The notes under the pieces: model-generated | Database searches by the model: none | Told to the model about the DNA's origin: nothing | Seen by the model: the letters and a program-made list of their open reading frames with translations, nothing else | Shown: positions 24,804 to 38,000 of the stretch, piece by piece | Layout of the letters: every line of letters begins with the position of its first letter | Numbering within the stretch: position 1 is the first letter of the stretch | Assembly: GCA_024195265.1 (NCBI GenBank) | Contig: JAJLRJ010000001.1 | Location: 60,185,289 to 60,249,288 of the forward strand | DNA length: 64,000 bases | Source of the DNA: Dendrophyllia cribrosa | Lineage: Eukaryota; Cnidaria; Anthozoa; Scleractinia; Dendrophylliidae | Reading direction: 5' to 3' | Program-made: the position numbers and the translations under genes

Positions 24804-25076
24804 CAGTGGCGGATCCAGGGGGAGGGTCGGGGGGGTCCGGACCCCCCCTTTCAGACCTGTGTCTCCCTTGTGGTTCATAAAAATAATAGAATAAAATTGT
24901 TTTATACGTAGTTGTTTCACCTCCACAAATTGACTGATTGTCAATTTTTTGACTTAACAAACGCTTTTCGAGTTTCAGGAGTGCTGGAAATAGCGTTTCA
25001 GAAGGTAAAATTGGAAAAATTTCCTGGCAGGCATGAACCCGGACCCCCCTTTCAGAAATCCCTGGATCCGCCTCTG
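24804..25076. mobile_element. 273-bp MITE with CAGTGGCGGATCC ends
   Basis: CAGTGGCGGATCCAGGG at the left and CCCTGGATCCGCCTCTG at the right, with TTTTA on both flanks. Internal palindrome GGGGGGTCCGGACCCCCC near 24825-24847. Confidence 0.75.
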
Positions 25077-25867
25077 TTTTAGCTCCTTGTTTTATATATA
25101 GTTCTGTTTCTGAGAAGTGTTTCTTGGAGCTTGAAGAACCTCTGTTGTTTCATCATGGCGTTATTGCATCCCGACATGGCTTGAACAGTTATGGTGATCT
25201 GTATTGAAAATCTCACGGACGCTAGTGAATTCTTACGTTTTTCTCAAGCAAGACTCGAGTTTCGGTTCTTAGGTGAACCTCATCAGTTGCTCCCATAAGT
25301 AACTGTCTCGCGGAATAATATGAAATTATTCCGTTGTACATGAAATGTTTGCCGCTTTTGTACTCTTGGGAAGGATCGAATGTTCCGTTTTCTCATTGGC
25401 TCATTGAACCAATAGCATTGGTGTAGTTTCGATCCGACGTTAAGTTGTGTTTCTTTCTGAGGCTTTATTCTTAATTTCATAGCATGTATGATATTTTCTG
25501 ACACAAAGAACAGTTCTTTTAGTGTTGTAGAGAGGAGGTCTTGTGTATGTCTCAATGAATTCAAGATACACTGCATATTTTTTCTACAACAGGCGTGTAA
25601 TTCTGGTGTCAAGTTGTGTTTGCTTCATGCGTTCCATAATAGGATATAGTCTTGTGCAACGTACTGGACTATTCCTAATATATATTTTTCAAATATACGT
25701 AATGGTCAACTTGAATGTTTTTTAAGTATTACACCTTTTTTTTAATTAGTAAATGAAAAACAAAGCAATATTTGTCTGAAAAAAAAATTCGTGCAGAGGG
25801 TTTCACCTGCAAAAAAAATCCTGCACAAGCAATGGGCGAAAAAAAAAAATTCGTGCAAGATGAAAAT

Positions 25868-25888
25868 CCCCCCCCCCCCCCCCCCCCC
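25868..25888. repeat. Poly-C tract (21 C)
   Basis: C run just inside the right end of the 20517-25912 element, mirrored by a G run near 20538 at its left end. Confidence 0.9.
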
Positions 25889-25912
25889 ATCACTTTTCCA
25901 ATGGTCCGTCCC

Positions 25913-28416
25913 TAAAACATCTCGCGATCAGACACCCCGAAAATATATATCCAATTTTTTTTTCCTCTGTATCCGAAACATAGAAAAAAAATTAAATGAA
26001 TAAGTGATTGCTTTAAGGTTATTTTAGCCCAAGAAACATTCACTAGCGCTTTGCGTCCAAAATTTGGACGCAGACATTCGATATTCTGAAACTCGCGTGC
26101 AGGCTCCCCTTTGCCGGCGCTTCGCGCCGTTAAAAAGCGCCCCTCCGAGCCAGGAGCCTGTTCGCAGGCTACCCCAAAATCGAAAATTTAGATATTTTGG
26201 AAAAACTCTTTTTCGCCATATTTGTTTACCGTTGCTATGGAAACGCTGATCAGCATAAAAAGAGCATCATCCAAACTTTTATCCAAGCCTAACACCTGGT
26301 ATCAAATTCAGATTCATTGAGCTAAAGTAAGATTATGTACTAGCAGTAATCACAGATTATGGAGACGCGTTCGATTGAATTTCCGGCGGAAATGAGCCCC
26401 CGAAAAAAAACAATAGGGGCGGCCATTTGGAAGACCGTCTACCAAAAAATCTCAAATTTTACTGCACATAAACCACAGGACAACCAACACGAAATTAGGA
26501 TTGCGTTCTTCGAACGTGATAAGCCACCTTTTAAGGTGGCTTAAAAAGACCCTCACTTGTTCTTATTAGCCAATCATGTCTACATTCCAACTTCATTTTT
26601 TTAATTTTGTAGCTGTTTAATTTCATTTAGCCTTTTGCCAGCTTCTGATGACACATTTTAGCTGTTTAATCAGCCTTGCATTTTGTTAAAAGTTTACTGG
26701 GGAGCAGGGCTCCCGGCAAGAACGTCCTTAAGTATGTTTTTTGGCAACTTTCACTATAAAAATTGTACGTTTTAAGCCTTTGAAAGCACAATTTTGTCAA
26801 ATTAATGATTTATTATTGTTAAGGTACTTAAAACAGATCCAAAATGGGGAAGAAAATCCACAACATTGAGAAAATGTTTTGGGCCTGAGGACACCCTGTA
26901 TAATTGTATCTTTTCAAGATAAAATTTTATTCTGTTCTAAGATAGAAGATTTGTTGACCTGATTAAAATCCTTTCAGTCATATTTAAATGATCCAGTAAT
27001 CATTTTGGCAAGTGAGTCCCTTTTGAGGCCAAAAATCCATGATTTAAGTGAAAATTTTCCAAAAAAAAAGTACTTAGGACATGGTGCCGGGAGCCCTTCA
27101 ATTAGTACTCGTGTGCTAAATACCTTTGACACTTAAGTTATAAAGTTTGTCTTAAAAGAGGTTTCCGTCTGTTATTTTGATTTACTAAAAAGGAAACTTG
27201 ACATAAAAAGCCTTCACATATGTTTTCATGTAAACCACTCAAAGGTAAAAAATATATTTTTTATTTCAAAACCAATCTAAAGTACATCTGCATAATTATT
27301 GTGTATACTCACTGAATAATAAACTTACAAAAATAATTTACAAGAAATATGTTCACTCAGGAGCTTCCAGCTCCAGATACTTAATTACGAGCATTTCTTT
27401 GTCGTTCCAAAATAATGTATCTTCTACACAATGCCAATCCCTCTGGCATGTAGTTTACCAATGCATTTAAAGCATGGTAACATTCAAGAAAGGCTAAGCA
27501 GGTGTATGCAATAAAATAATTTATTATCCAACATACACTATCTCTTTACTTTTAATTACAAGGATTTAATTTAAACTGGATTTATTTATGTGGATCCAGG
27601 AAATACATTAATTTTGTATCCTTACTCACCCACCCCAAGAGAAGTATAGAGTTAAAATGGAATTTCCAGACGGGATGGGGAGAGGGATTCAACACAATTT
27701 TAATTTTATATACTGTATGTGAATAAAGCAATGTAATGTCTAACTTAAATTGTGATAGTAAATGCTAAATAGACACTGAACAAGTGTCTAAGTTTGAATG
27801 AATAATTATTCAATATTTGAAAATATAATAGTATCAAAACTCTTGGCAAACAAAACACTCCATCAGCAATTTTCTATCTGATCCTTTTTGCATTTCATAT
27901 TCATATCAATAACATCAGAAGTAAAGTGAACTTTGAAAATGTTCAACCAATTCAATTGAGAAGGCTAAAATTGTGAAACCAAAAAAGGATAAAAAGAGCT
28001 TTGAAGATTTTGCACACAGATTATGTCCCCTTGTAGTAACTTTCGATTATTACAAGTTTTGGCGTCTTAACCTCCAATGAGATGCAATACCCCGAAGCCC
28101 ATATGTGACATGGAGAAAGCAGAGGTACTTTGGAAGAGAAACTATTAATATTTGATAACCCTCAAAAGCAACTCTGATGCAATAATGGCCTAGAATTCAA
28201 GTATGCATCTTGTACTTCCTCTCATATTTTGAGTTAGTAAGAACATCCAACAAAAGTAGATACTACCAGAATGCTGCGGCCCCTTAATGGGCTGCTAATT
28301 TCAAAAGTAATATGGAGGCTGCTACTTATGTAATTCTATGCAGGTAACAATATTGTTATTCCATACTGACTCCCTGGTCGCAGCCTTTGAAAGTTATCAG
28401 AAACACTAATGTCTAT
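25913..28416. other. Repeat-rich gap, no gene seen
   Basis: Contains the dispersed repeat at 26337-26520 and a fragment of the coral SINE tail near 27096-27135 (TTAGTACTCGTGTGCTAAAT and CCTTTGACACTTAA, same words as at 35900-35943). GCGTCCAAAATTTGGACGC near 26055 is a short palindrome. No convincing exons. Confidence 0.5.
26337..26520 (+). repeat. Dispersed repeat, copy A
   Basis: About 185 bp, ~90% similar to the complement of 31118-31303. Both copies happen to stay open for about 60 codons, but the matching DNA extends beyond the frame, so a repeat is more likely than a gene. Confidence 0.7.
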
Positions 28417-28483
28417 AGGGGCATCTGTTTAGGGGCATATGTTTAGGGGCATCTGTTTAGGGGCATATGTTTAGGGGCATCTG
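28417..28483. repeat. 14-bp tandem repeat, about 5 units
   Basis: Alternating GGGGCATCTGTTTA and GGGGCATATGTTTA units. Confidence 0.9.
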
Positions 28484-28545
28484 GGTTCTCTGTGGATATC
28501 CATGTGGATGCCCATGAATTCTACTCCTTAAATTTTAAGGCTTAA

Positions 28546-28965
28546 AGGGAACCTCCATTGTCAGAACAAATTGACGTTAAATTGTTGGAAATAAAGTCAA
28601 AATTTTAATTTTTTTAAAAAAGGTGCAAATATAATTTTAGTGTACAATTAAAATGGATATAAATATCGCCTATTTTCACTTTTAAATTTCCTGTGCGCCG
28701 CCATTTTGAATATTTATGACGTGTTACGGTTGCCGTTATGTTAAGAATCGAAGTTCTTTTGTATGCAACAATTTAAGACAACCGTAACACGTCATAAATA
28801 TTCAAAATGGCGGTGCGCAGGAAATTTAAAAACCAAAATAGGCGATATTCATATCCATTTTTTTGTACACTAAAATTATATTAATTTGCACCTGCTTTTT
28901 AAATTTAATTTAGACTTTATTTCCAACAATTTAACATCAATTTGTTATAACAATGGAGGTTCCCT
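28546..28965. mobile_element. 420-bp palindromic MITE flanked by TTAA, 'AGGGAACCTCC' family copy 1
   Basis: The ends AGGGAACCTCCATTG and CAATGGAGGTTCCCT sit next to TTAA on both sides. The whole element folds on itself; the arms meet near 28755. Copy 2 is at 32559-32976. It lies just downstream of the ankyrin gene stop. Confidence 0.85.
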
Positions 28966-29042
28966 TTAAGTTAAAGGACTAGTTAAAACTGTATTGTTGC
29001 AATTCAGGCATGATAACTCAATCATGCCTTAAATATCAAGGA

Positions 29043-32000
29043 TCAACTCCTCCAAACTGAGAAAGCAGGACTATCTGTTCGGTAAGTGTTTGGAAAATGC
29101 TCACTTGCTGTCAGCACATCACCGCTATTTAATGCTGCCTGTTGCTAAAAAAAAATTAAGAGAAAAATCATCAGTCTCCTGACCTAAAATAATATTAAAA
29201 TTTAAAAGAAAACATTAATGATCTGCAATATATTGGGGTAACTAAACACTACATCAAAGCTGATGTTAATGAGCATAGATGTCCAGTAGACATCCCTAAT
29301 TCCAATATTGTACACCCCCGAATACCTTCTTGGCAATAACCATTAAATGAGTATAATTGCCAAGGAAGTGTTCAGAACACTCACATGCTTCTCATTTTAA
29401 GACTTAGGTACTATAAATCCGAAATAAAGCCCCCTGGGATTGTAGGCGTGGTAGCTGGCTCCATTAAGACTGCCATTGTGTTCTCAAGGTTCCTGATTTT
29501 TTTCTTTTATTTCAGAGAGTATATAAATCTCTTAAAGCTTTCAATGTATTTGTTCAAGGGATTGATAAGCACCTATTGATGATCTCCACAAATTCAGGTG
29601 ACCCTGTAGCTGTCCGAACGATGTCTGTGATTGGCGAACAATACAATTGATATATCACTTGAACAATGCCCCTATCCCTCCCTATCCCATCGGGACAAAT
29701 CTATTGTTTTCTTAGCGAATCACAGACATCGTTTGGACAAGTGCTGGACTACCCACAAATTCTCAACATTGCCTCTTTCAAATGTACATTAAGATATTTT
29801 GAACTGGCTTGTCAGTTTTGTTGTGTGGCAAAGATCAGCGTTCCACCATCAAAGCCTGATCCTTCTCACCACCTAGAGTCCTTTCAGCCTGTTTTTAAAT
29901 GGTATAAGCGTGGCTACATTTGCTTGTATCTATCCCCTTCAAAACCCTACTGTCGACATAACTGTTTATGGTGACATTCCCTGCTCTCTATATATATTTG
30001 CGAAATTTGTAAATCACTTTATCAGCATGGTGTTGATGTGAACAAACTCATTACATTCCACCTGATCTTCAAAGGAAAGTAACTGCAGATGCTCTGCTGG
30101 ATTTTTGCCTAGTACTAAACTCTTGTTCGATCTGCAACAAGTCCCGAGTTATCAATGACTACATTGCTGATCATAATATTGACATTCGTGCTTTGACTGA
30201 GACTTGGCTTCATGGAGATGATTCTGATTTATACTATGTTTGTCACGTTTGCCCTGATGGTTAAATTCTATATCATACTCCTCTGAGATTAAAGTCTCCA
30301 CTGGTGGCAGAGTTGGTGTTGTCCTGAGAAATGCTTTCAAAGTTGACATTCAATCAAATAGTAATAATATTATCATAATGGTTCTTTTGAATACATCAAG
30401 CTGACCATAAAGGGCACAGGATGTTATTTTCATCTGGTTGTTTTATACCGTCCTCTGAGGTTGTAAAGTGGATCATTATCTTTGGACGATTTTTGTAGCT
30501 ACCTCAATGATGTTTCAACTACATGTACTCCTGGCTGCTTGCTTATTGTTGGGGACTTCAATTTTCGTGTTGACAGCACCAACAGCTCTGACAATGGTTC
30601 ATGAACCTCCTTCATTAAATCTTGTTCAACATTTTAACACCGCAACGCACAATGATAGTCATTTATTGGATCTTGTGATTACGAGATGCAATCAAATTTT
30701 GTTTGCAAGCTTTTCACCAACTACGTTCTAATCTATTGACCTAGATAAATTTTGTTCTAATGGAAGAAACTCTAAACCAGGATGAAAAGAATTAGGTCAC
30801 ATGTCAACATCTTTCCTGAGTGAATGAACCTAATCCCAGCTGAGAAATCCTTAACTTATGGAAGATCAGATTGTTTTTAAATGATAATTGTTACAGCCTT
30901 TGATGTTCAATACCTGATAGTTATGTTGTGTCCTGTCACCATGTAGTGATTGTGTCTTAAACACATATGCTGAACCAGGTCGGGAGAAGTATGCTTTATC
31001 TGAACTTGAAATTTTAGCATCTTTTTCAACCTACAATCAAACAATATAGATACGACATTGTAAATTTCATGAGTTTGAGTTATGATTTCAAGTTAGTAGT
31101 AATGTCCATAAAACTATTATCGCATTCGAAGAATGCAATCCTAATTTCGTGTTGGTTGTCCTGTGGTTTATGTGCAGTAAAATTTGAGATTTTTTGGTAG
31201 ACAGTCTTCCAAATGGCCGCCCCTGTTGGTTTTTTTTTTTCAGGGGCTCGTTTCCGCCAGAAATTCCTTCGAACGTGTCTCCATAATCTGTGATTACTGG
31301 TAGTATTAGCCCTAGTGTAGAAACTATTCATAACGCTCGTAATGAAATGAAAATGAAATATGGTAAAATAATGCCTCAGTCATTATTTATTGCAGCTTGA
31401 CATTCACATGCAGGCATGTGAATTACAGTGATACGACTATATATGTTGTGGTTCAAATTTTTTTTTGGTTTGAAAATTTTCAAACCTGTTTGATTTTAGG
31501 TTTCCTTTGTCTAAGATTATGATAAGCTTAATGCATTTGAGACAACTGAAAATAAAAATTAAACTGGTCTGAAAATTTTAAACCAACGAAAAATTTGAAC
31601 CACAACAGCTATAAAAAATGGAGTCAGAGACAAACACTCGGCCCTTCGATCTTACTCTGTTTTCCTTCATGCGGAGGCAGCATTAAGGAAGGGAAATCGC
31701 CCACCCACAAAAATGCACCTACCCATTTTGTTCATATGGGCCATGCCATTACTGCCATGCTAAGCCAAGCTGTTTCAGCTTGACACAGACCACTTGATCA
31801 ATATTTTCCCAACCTTATTTCATCTGAGCATGAAAGAGACTGGATAGCAGAATACTACTTTTAGGTTTCAAATCATGTCTAACTCGAAATACAACAAATC
31901 AATGCGAAATTTAACAATTTTTTTAGATCTAACCCTCAACAATAAAATCATTGCCTAAGTAATAGTAATTGGACTGATTGGAGTACAATTCAGGGAGTAA

Positions 32001-35000
32001 TCGGACAGATATATTTTCAAATCAGTTAGTGTGTAGTGTAAGGACGATTTGAAATAATATTACAAGCACAATAACCCCTGAATTGTATGACATGAAGTTC
32101 AATTACTTATAATATTAATCGCATCAATAACAAAATTCCAGAATAAAAAGTCTACATGTTTGTGGACTCTATTGTACTCAAAACGTCTAGGTGTCTAATT
32201 ATAGTTATCCAATTACAAAAAGTTGTAATTGGATAGCTGTAATTGGACACTCACAAGACCGTGCACCAATTACGTAAGAAATAGGTGCACAGATGACGTG
32301 TGTGGATGACCATGCAATCACAATCAAGAATTTTGTTATTGATATGGTTAAATGCTCAATGCTATTATTTTTGTTGACCCAAACACCAACTAAAAATAAA
32401 AAGAACCTGCAATACACAGTACATGAAAGGAGGCTCAGCCATTTTTACCTTCTTCACAATGTCCATTCTGATGAGATCAGCTTTAGATGTTCTCTTACAT
32501 CTGGCAGCTGCAGAAACATATCACTATATTATTAGTAAGAATCTGCATTTAATTTTGAAGGGAAGCTCCATTGTTATAGCAAATTGATGTTAAATTGTTG
32601 GAAATAACGTCTAAATTTAAATTTAAAAAAAACAAGTGCAAATATAATTTTAATGGACAAAAAAATGGATAAGAATTAATATCGCCTATTTTCGCTTTAA
32701 ACTTCCTGCGCACCGCCATTTTGAATATATGATGTGTTACGGTTGTCTAATTGTTGCATTCAAAAGAACGTCAATTCTTAACAATAGCGGCAACAGTAAC
32801 ACATCATTAATATTCAAAATGGAGGCGAGCAGGAAATTTAAAATCAAAAATAGGTGAAATTAATATCCATATTTTTGTACACTGAAAAATATTTCCATTT
32901 GTTATTAAAATAATCAAAATTTCGACTTTATTTCCAACAATTTAACTTCAATTTGTTATGACAATGGAGGTTCCCTTCAACAACTAACATACTGTAATGG
33001 GATGAGACAACCACAAATGTAAACCACAACCAACAGTCTTTATTCAAACCTAGCTCCGTGTTCTGACCACCGTTACAACGCGTAGTTCCCTTTTATACTT
33101 GATCCTACCCTTATGCATGCCACTCACGACATCTACTACGACAACAATAACCGTCTTCTGCTAGCTCGTTCATAACAACTATAGCTTTACACATTTCGCT
33201 ACAATACTTTATTCCCTTTCTGTCCTATCCTGTAACTTAATTGCATACATGTAATCATGCAAACAGACATTAATTTTTGTCAAAATTATGCATAAAAAAT
33301 TCTAAAACAAACCTGCAAAAAATGGCCAAATAGCATCAAGTGCTGAGGCAAAATCCACAGCTGATCTGGAAATTAAATTAAACCAAGAGAATGTTGTGAA
33401 TGCAACATCTTACCACTAATTAGCTGCCATGATTAGTTAATAGCGCTGCAAACTAATGACGTCAGAGATTTCTGACCCCTGTACGTTGTGACTCAGACAA
33501 ACACATATTTCAAGTGCATAAGAATGTTGAATGGGATACATGTAGTGGTGCTGACAAGTACTTTGATGCAGCTTTTATCAATTTTTTCGCAAGAAGATGG
33601 AATACCCCAGGTCTATGTTGAAGAGAAAACCGGAAAATTATTCTTGGAACAACTCTGATTTTTCTGAAAGATTCCACTCTAGAGAGGTTCAATTTACTTA
33701 ACATATACAGCTGAGCCAGTTAGAAACGTAGCATATAGAATACCTGGTGGTAAAGTAGTTCATGCAAAAAAGGCAGGTTTCAATGTTGAAAAGAAACAAT
33801 CTGTCCATTGCTCCTGAGAAACTATAGAAAAGATATGGTTATTTTAATGCTGTTTATGTGGACAAATACTGGAAAGCTGAGGGAACCAATATGTTTATAT
33901 ATGTCTTGCAGTGACAAATGTAGTGAGAACTAGGGATTGGAAGTCTCATAATTTATTGAATTCTAAGCCAACATCTTCATTTCTTCGATCCGTTTTTTAC
34001 TCCCTAATGCAGCATTGCCTTTTATTTAGTATACTTGAAGCTCAAAAAACGTTAAGATCATGTTTAGCACTAAAGCCTTTGAGCTGACTGCAAATAAGCT
34101 TTGTCTGAGTCATGCAGGGGATCAATGTATTTTTAGTAATAGTGCACAGTGCTATTGAACCATGATTTCAATATAATTTAATTTACTTACTGCTTATTTG
34201 TAATTTTATTAATTATTTATTATTTATTTATTATTTATCCAGGTACACCAAATTAGCAAGCTCTTCAAATATTAGAGACCTTCAGGGACTAAAAGTAAAG
34301 CAATTTATTATAGTAAATAATAATATTACACACACAAACATACAAAAATAATATTTTTACTACAAAAAACTAATGAGGCAATATGTACTCCATGTACAAA
34401 ACACTGTCATTTCTACAATCATGAAAAGTGCATGTACCATTTTTAATGATCAAGTTAAGGTACATAGATCGCTATCGGGTGAAAAAAAAAAGAGGGCAAA
34501 AAATAAAAGAAATCAGAAGTTCATGATAAGTTGTAGTCAAATCCAAAGTTTCTAGCTTTCAATTGCACTAGAAACGGTAAAAACCGCTGCCAAATTTCGT
34601 TGTTGGGGCCGCCATTTTGATCCGCCATCTTGGAATCCTGGAGTTCATGCATGCGTGGCGTGGGCGAACCAACAGAGATTGTCACGAGGAGAACTCGAAA
34701 CTTGCGTGGCTTGCGCGTGTACTCGTGTTGCGGTTCGCGGCGAAGGAAATATTCTGGATGAATCAAGTTCAGCTCGTTGCTATGCATTACATCATTGTTT
34801 ACGACGCCATATTGACTTTATAACAATAGACGAGAAATACCGAGGATTTTCGGCATTTTTCGGCCTATATTCGGCCTATATTCGGTGTTTGTTAAGACAA
34901 ACACTTCGAGCAGCGGTTTTACGATTATAATCCAAGATGGCGGCCAATAAGCAAAAGATTTCGGCGATAAATTGGCGTATTTTAGGCGCTAGCACAGACC

Positions 35001-38000
35001 GCACTTAAAGGTATTTGGAAAATAAATGCGTAGATTAAACATATCTGGTTGAAATTTTCGTAGCTTATTCTCACAACGCGAAAGAAACTTTTCACGGGAG
35101 CCCGTAGTAAAACGATGTTTCTACTCGATATTACGACCATTTCAGTTCATGCCACATGTGTTTTGTTGTAAAAGCCGATATCCGATAAATGAAATGGGCT
35201 TCCATTACGGGCTCCCGTGAGAATTTTCCTAATCTGCATAGGAATAAATTGCCACATTTATTTTTTATCGGACTTTAAAAGTTAAGCTGTAAAACGACGA
35301 TCTTTTATTTTTGAGCCCGCAATTCAAATAGGATTTCACACCTTAGGTGTGAAAATTGGCACCTCGGAAATTCCTTTTATTAAACCTTGACTTTAGTTGT
35401 CTCAACCCGTCATATATTTACTACAATCAGTTGTTTTGTTTTCAAGAAATTTTTATTTAAAATCAACGTGTTAATAGCGATCGATGTACCTTAAGTACTG
35501 TAGTTTTATAGTGGTCATCAAAAAACTCATTTCATTTTCTGATAAATTGACAAAATAAATCTAAGCTCTACAAAGCACTTCCTATGATGCAATTTGTTTA
35601 TTTTATTTGTAAGGAGTTTTACAAAACTTTCACAGAATATAAGTTACATTTTGACCAAAGCCAATAAAATTTTGTAAGTGAATGGGGAGCAGGGGTGGCG
35701 GAGTGGTGAGAGCACTCGCCTCCCACCAATAATGTGGCCCGGGTTCGACTCCCGGCCTCCATGCCATATGTGGGTTGAGTTTGTTGTTGGTTCTCTCCTT
35801 GCTCTGAGAGGTTTTTCTCCAGGTACCCCGGTTTTCAGCTCTCCTCAAAACCCAACACTTCCAAATTTCAATATTATTAGATCTGGAAAGTGTCCCCAAT
35901 TAGTACTCGCGTGCTAAAAAAAATAATACCTTTGACACTTAAAGTGATTTATTTATAATTTTTAGGGACCGGTCATTATTTATGTGGGGGGGGGGGGGGG
36001 GGGTGGAGGGGAAAAATCATGGGGTGGGCCAGGTCTATTTTTTTTAGAGAAAAGGGGTGGGCCAAAAAATAATTTCATGATGATTGGGGGTGGGTCATTG
36101 TGTGTTTTGTAAAGAATCACACTCACTACAATTCATGTGGAAGATCTAAATAAATTCTAATGCAGTGCGACATAAAATATAACACAACTGGATGTCACAT
36201 GTAGCAATCCAACCTAAGTATGGAGAATCAAAGATGTGGGCACTAAATATCAATAAATAAACATAAGCCCTATTGAGAAGGCTTGCATGCTTCCTTTTCT
36301 TAATATAACTGTCTGGGAACTTTTACTACCTGAACAGTCAGAGGAGCTTTATGCTTTATGCTTTTTTGAAAGGATCATGCAAAGAAAAAGATGGTTCATT
36401 GTGCAAGCACTGCTGTGTAACAGATGGACCTGAGGACCAGCAACTGAAAGAATATCAAGACCAATTCCAGACCAATCTGCACTTCCTGAATTTAAATACT
36501 TGAGCTTTCATACTTCTTCCAATAATGATGAAAATGGCAAGAAGCGTATTCCCGATGATTGGCAGCCACGATCAAATATTAAGAAGCTCTTTGAGCAAGG
36601 GAAGTTGTCAATTAATGCATCGGATGCTATCACAGAATTTTCCTCCAAGTTCATTGTAGACGAAAAACTGATGAAGAATTACATTGAGCACTTGTTGCAA
36701 CTGCAAAGTGTCAATGAGATCCGTAAGCAAGAGCGAAGAAAAGAAAAGCAAGTTCGAGCCTTAAAAGATGTACATTGCTATGACTGGAAAACACTTGTAG
36801 AGAAGGGGGAGCTTGACACTCTGAAAGTCCCCGAGTTGGACAAATACATTGAGCATAATAAACTTAGCAAGAACGGAAAGAAAATCGACAAAATCATGCG
36901 AATTACAGTACACTATTATGAAACTTCAAAGGAATCTACATTTCCTTCAAGCGTCAGTGTTGGTGAGGACAGCGATGAGAGTGACAGCGACAATGACCTT
37001 GTTTTGTGTGATGAAAGTGAAAGCGAAAGTGAATCAGATGATGACAGTCATACTGTAACAATACAAGAAGGCACATCAACAAGAAGTGGCCGCAGAGTAG
37101 GACACTGGTCCACAAGATATGCTGATTTCGTTCAGTGAACAGGAACTCCTTATAGAGGTATAGATTGAAGGGGGTTGGGGGTGGGTCACCTCTTATATAA
37201 AGTTATATGGGGGTGGGTCAAGAATTAACTAATGGGCTTAAAGGGGGTGGTCACGTTTCTTCTTTCATGCTAAAACAAAAAAAATCCCCCCCACCCCCCC
37301 ACATAAATAATGACCGGTCCCTTATTTTATGTTTTCCTCTGCTTACACAAAGGAAATTTCACCAGTGATAAATGGTTGTTCAACTTTTATTTACTGTATT
37401 TTCCATCTCTGTGAGTATTAATGATCACATGTACCTGCCAAGATTGTCTTTGATTGTTAGGTCTGGGTTGTGATTCATTAATGTCATAACAACTTTGCCA
37501 TGTCCTTGGAATGTTGCACAATGAAGGGCTGTCCAATTTGTACCTCTGTTACATGCATTGATGTCAGCTCTACAAATAATGTAACAACAATGGCTGATTG
37601 TAAAGAATTTACAAAATTGATATAAAAGTGTGATGCCAAAGGTTTATGTGCATTGGAACTGGTGCATGCAGAACTGATTGTTAATTGAAGCACTAGTCTG
37701 CAAATTTTGTGTGGGATACACCAAAGATCTTCAGAGTGAGTTTCAAAAGGCTGTGATGTACAGGCATACTACTGCAGTCTTTTCCAGTGTGTGATTGTTG
37801 ATTGATCCAAATTTTAGGCTTCATGTAACATCGCTGCTTGGTGTAGATTTACAAAATCTTTGGTAATCCAGCACTGCCCCTTGCCTTAGGAATTCCCGAC
37901 CTAAACCTTCCCCCTCCCTTCGGAATTCCATAAAAATACGGTTTTGGAGGTAAGCTGCCCATGATGTTATCATAGAACTGATAGCTCAGTAGTGTTCTTA

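Larger units (their letters stand above)
20517..25912. mobile_element. 5.4 kb Harbinger-like TIR element carrying nested elements, no transposase
   Basis: Ends GGGACGGACCATTAGAAAAG and the complement of CTTTTCCAATGGTCCGTCCC are inverted repeats followed by G/C runs and 'aattcgtgca' subterminal repeats (20575-20650, 25785-25860). A 3-bp TAA duplication flanks it (20514-20516, 25913-25915). TWA duplications and GGG ends fit PIF/Harbinger. Inside lie a 3.3 kb foldback and two MITEs. No DDE transposase or Myb ORF is visible, so it is non-autonomous. Confidence 0.7.

Noticed and set aside
24445..24960. 171-codon minus-strand ORF
   Set aside because: It runs through two MITEs (24510-24664 and 24804-25076) and a poly-purine stretch; the Pro-rich translation is made of their ends.
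26359..26544. ORF conserved between 26337-26520 and 31118-31303
   Set aside because: DNA identity includes flanking non-coding bases and the frame is not better conserved than the rest, so it is a repeat.
28417..28483. CRISPR-like array
   Set aside because: Contiguous 14-bp tandem units without spacers, in a eukaryotic genome.
35688..35766. Possible tRNA gene
   Set aside because: Boxes A and B are good, but acceptor and anticodon arms do not close and a typical SINE body follows directly.
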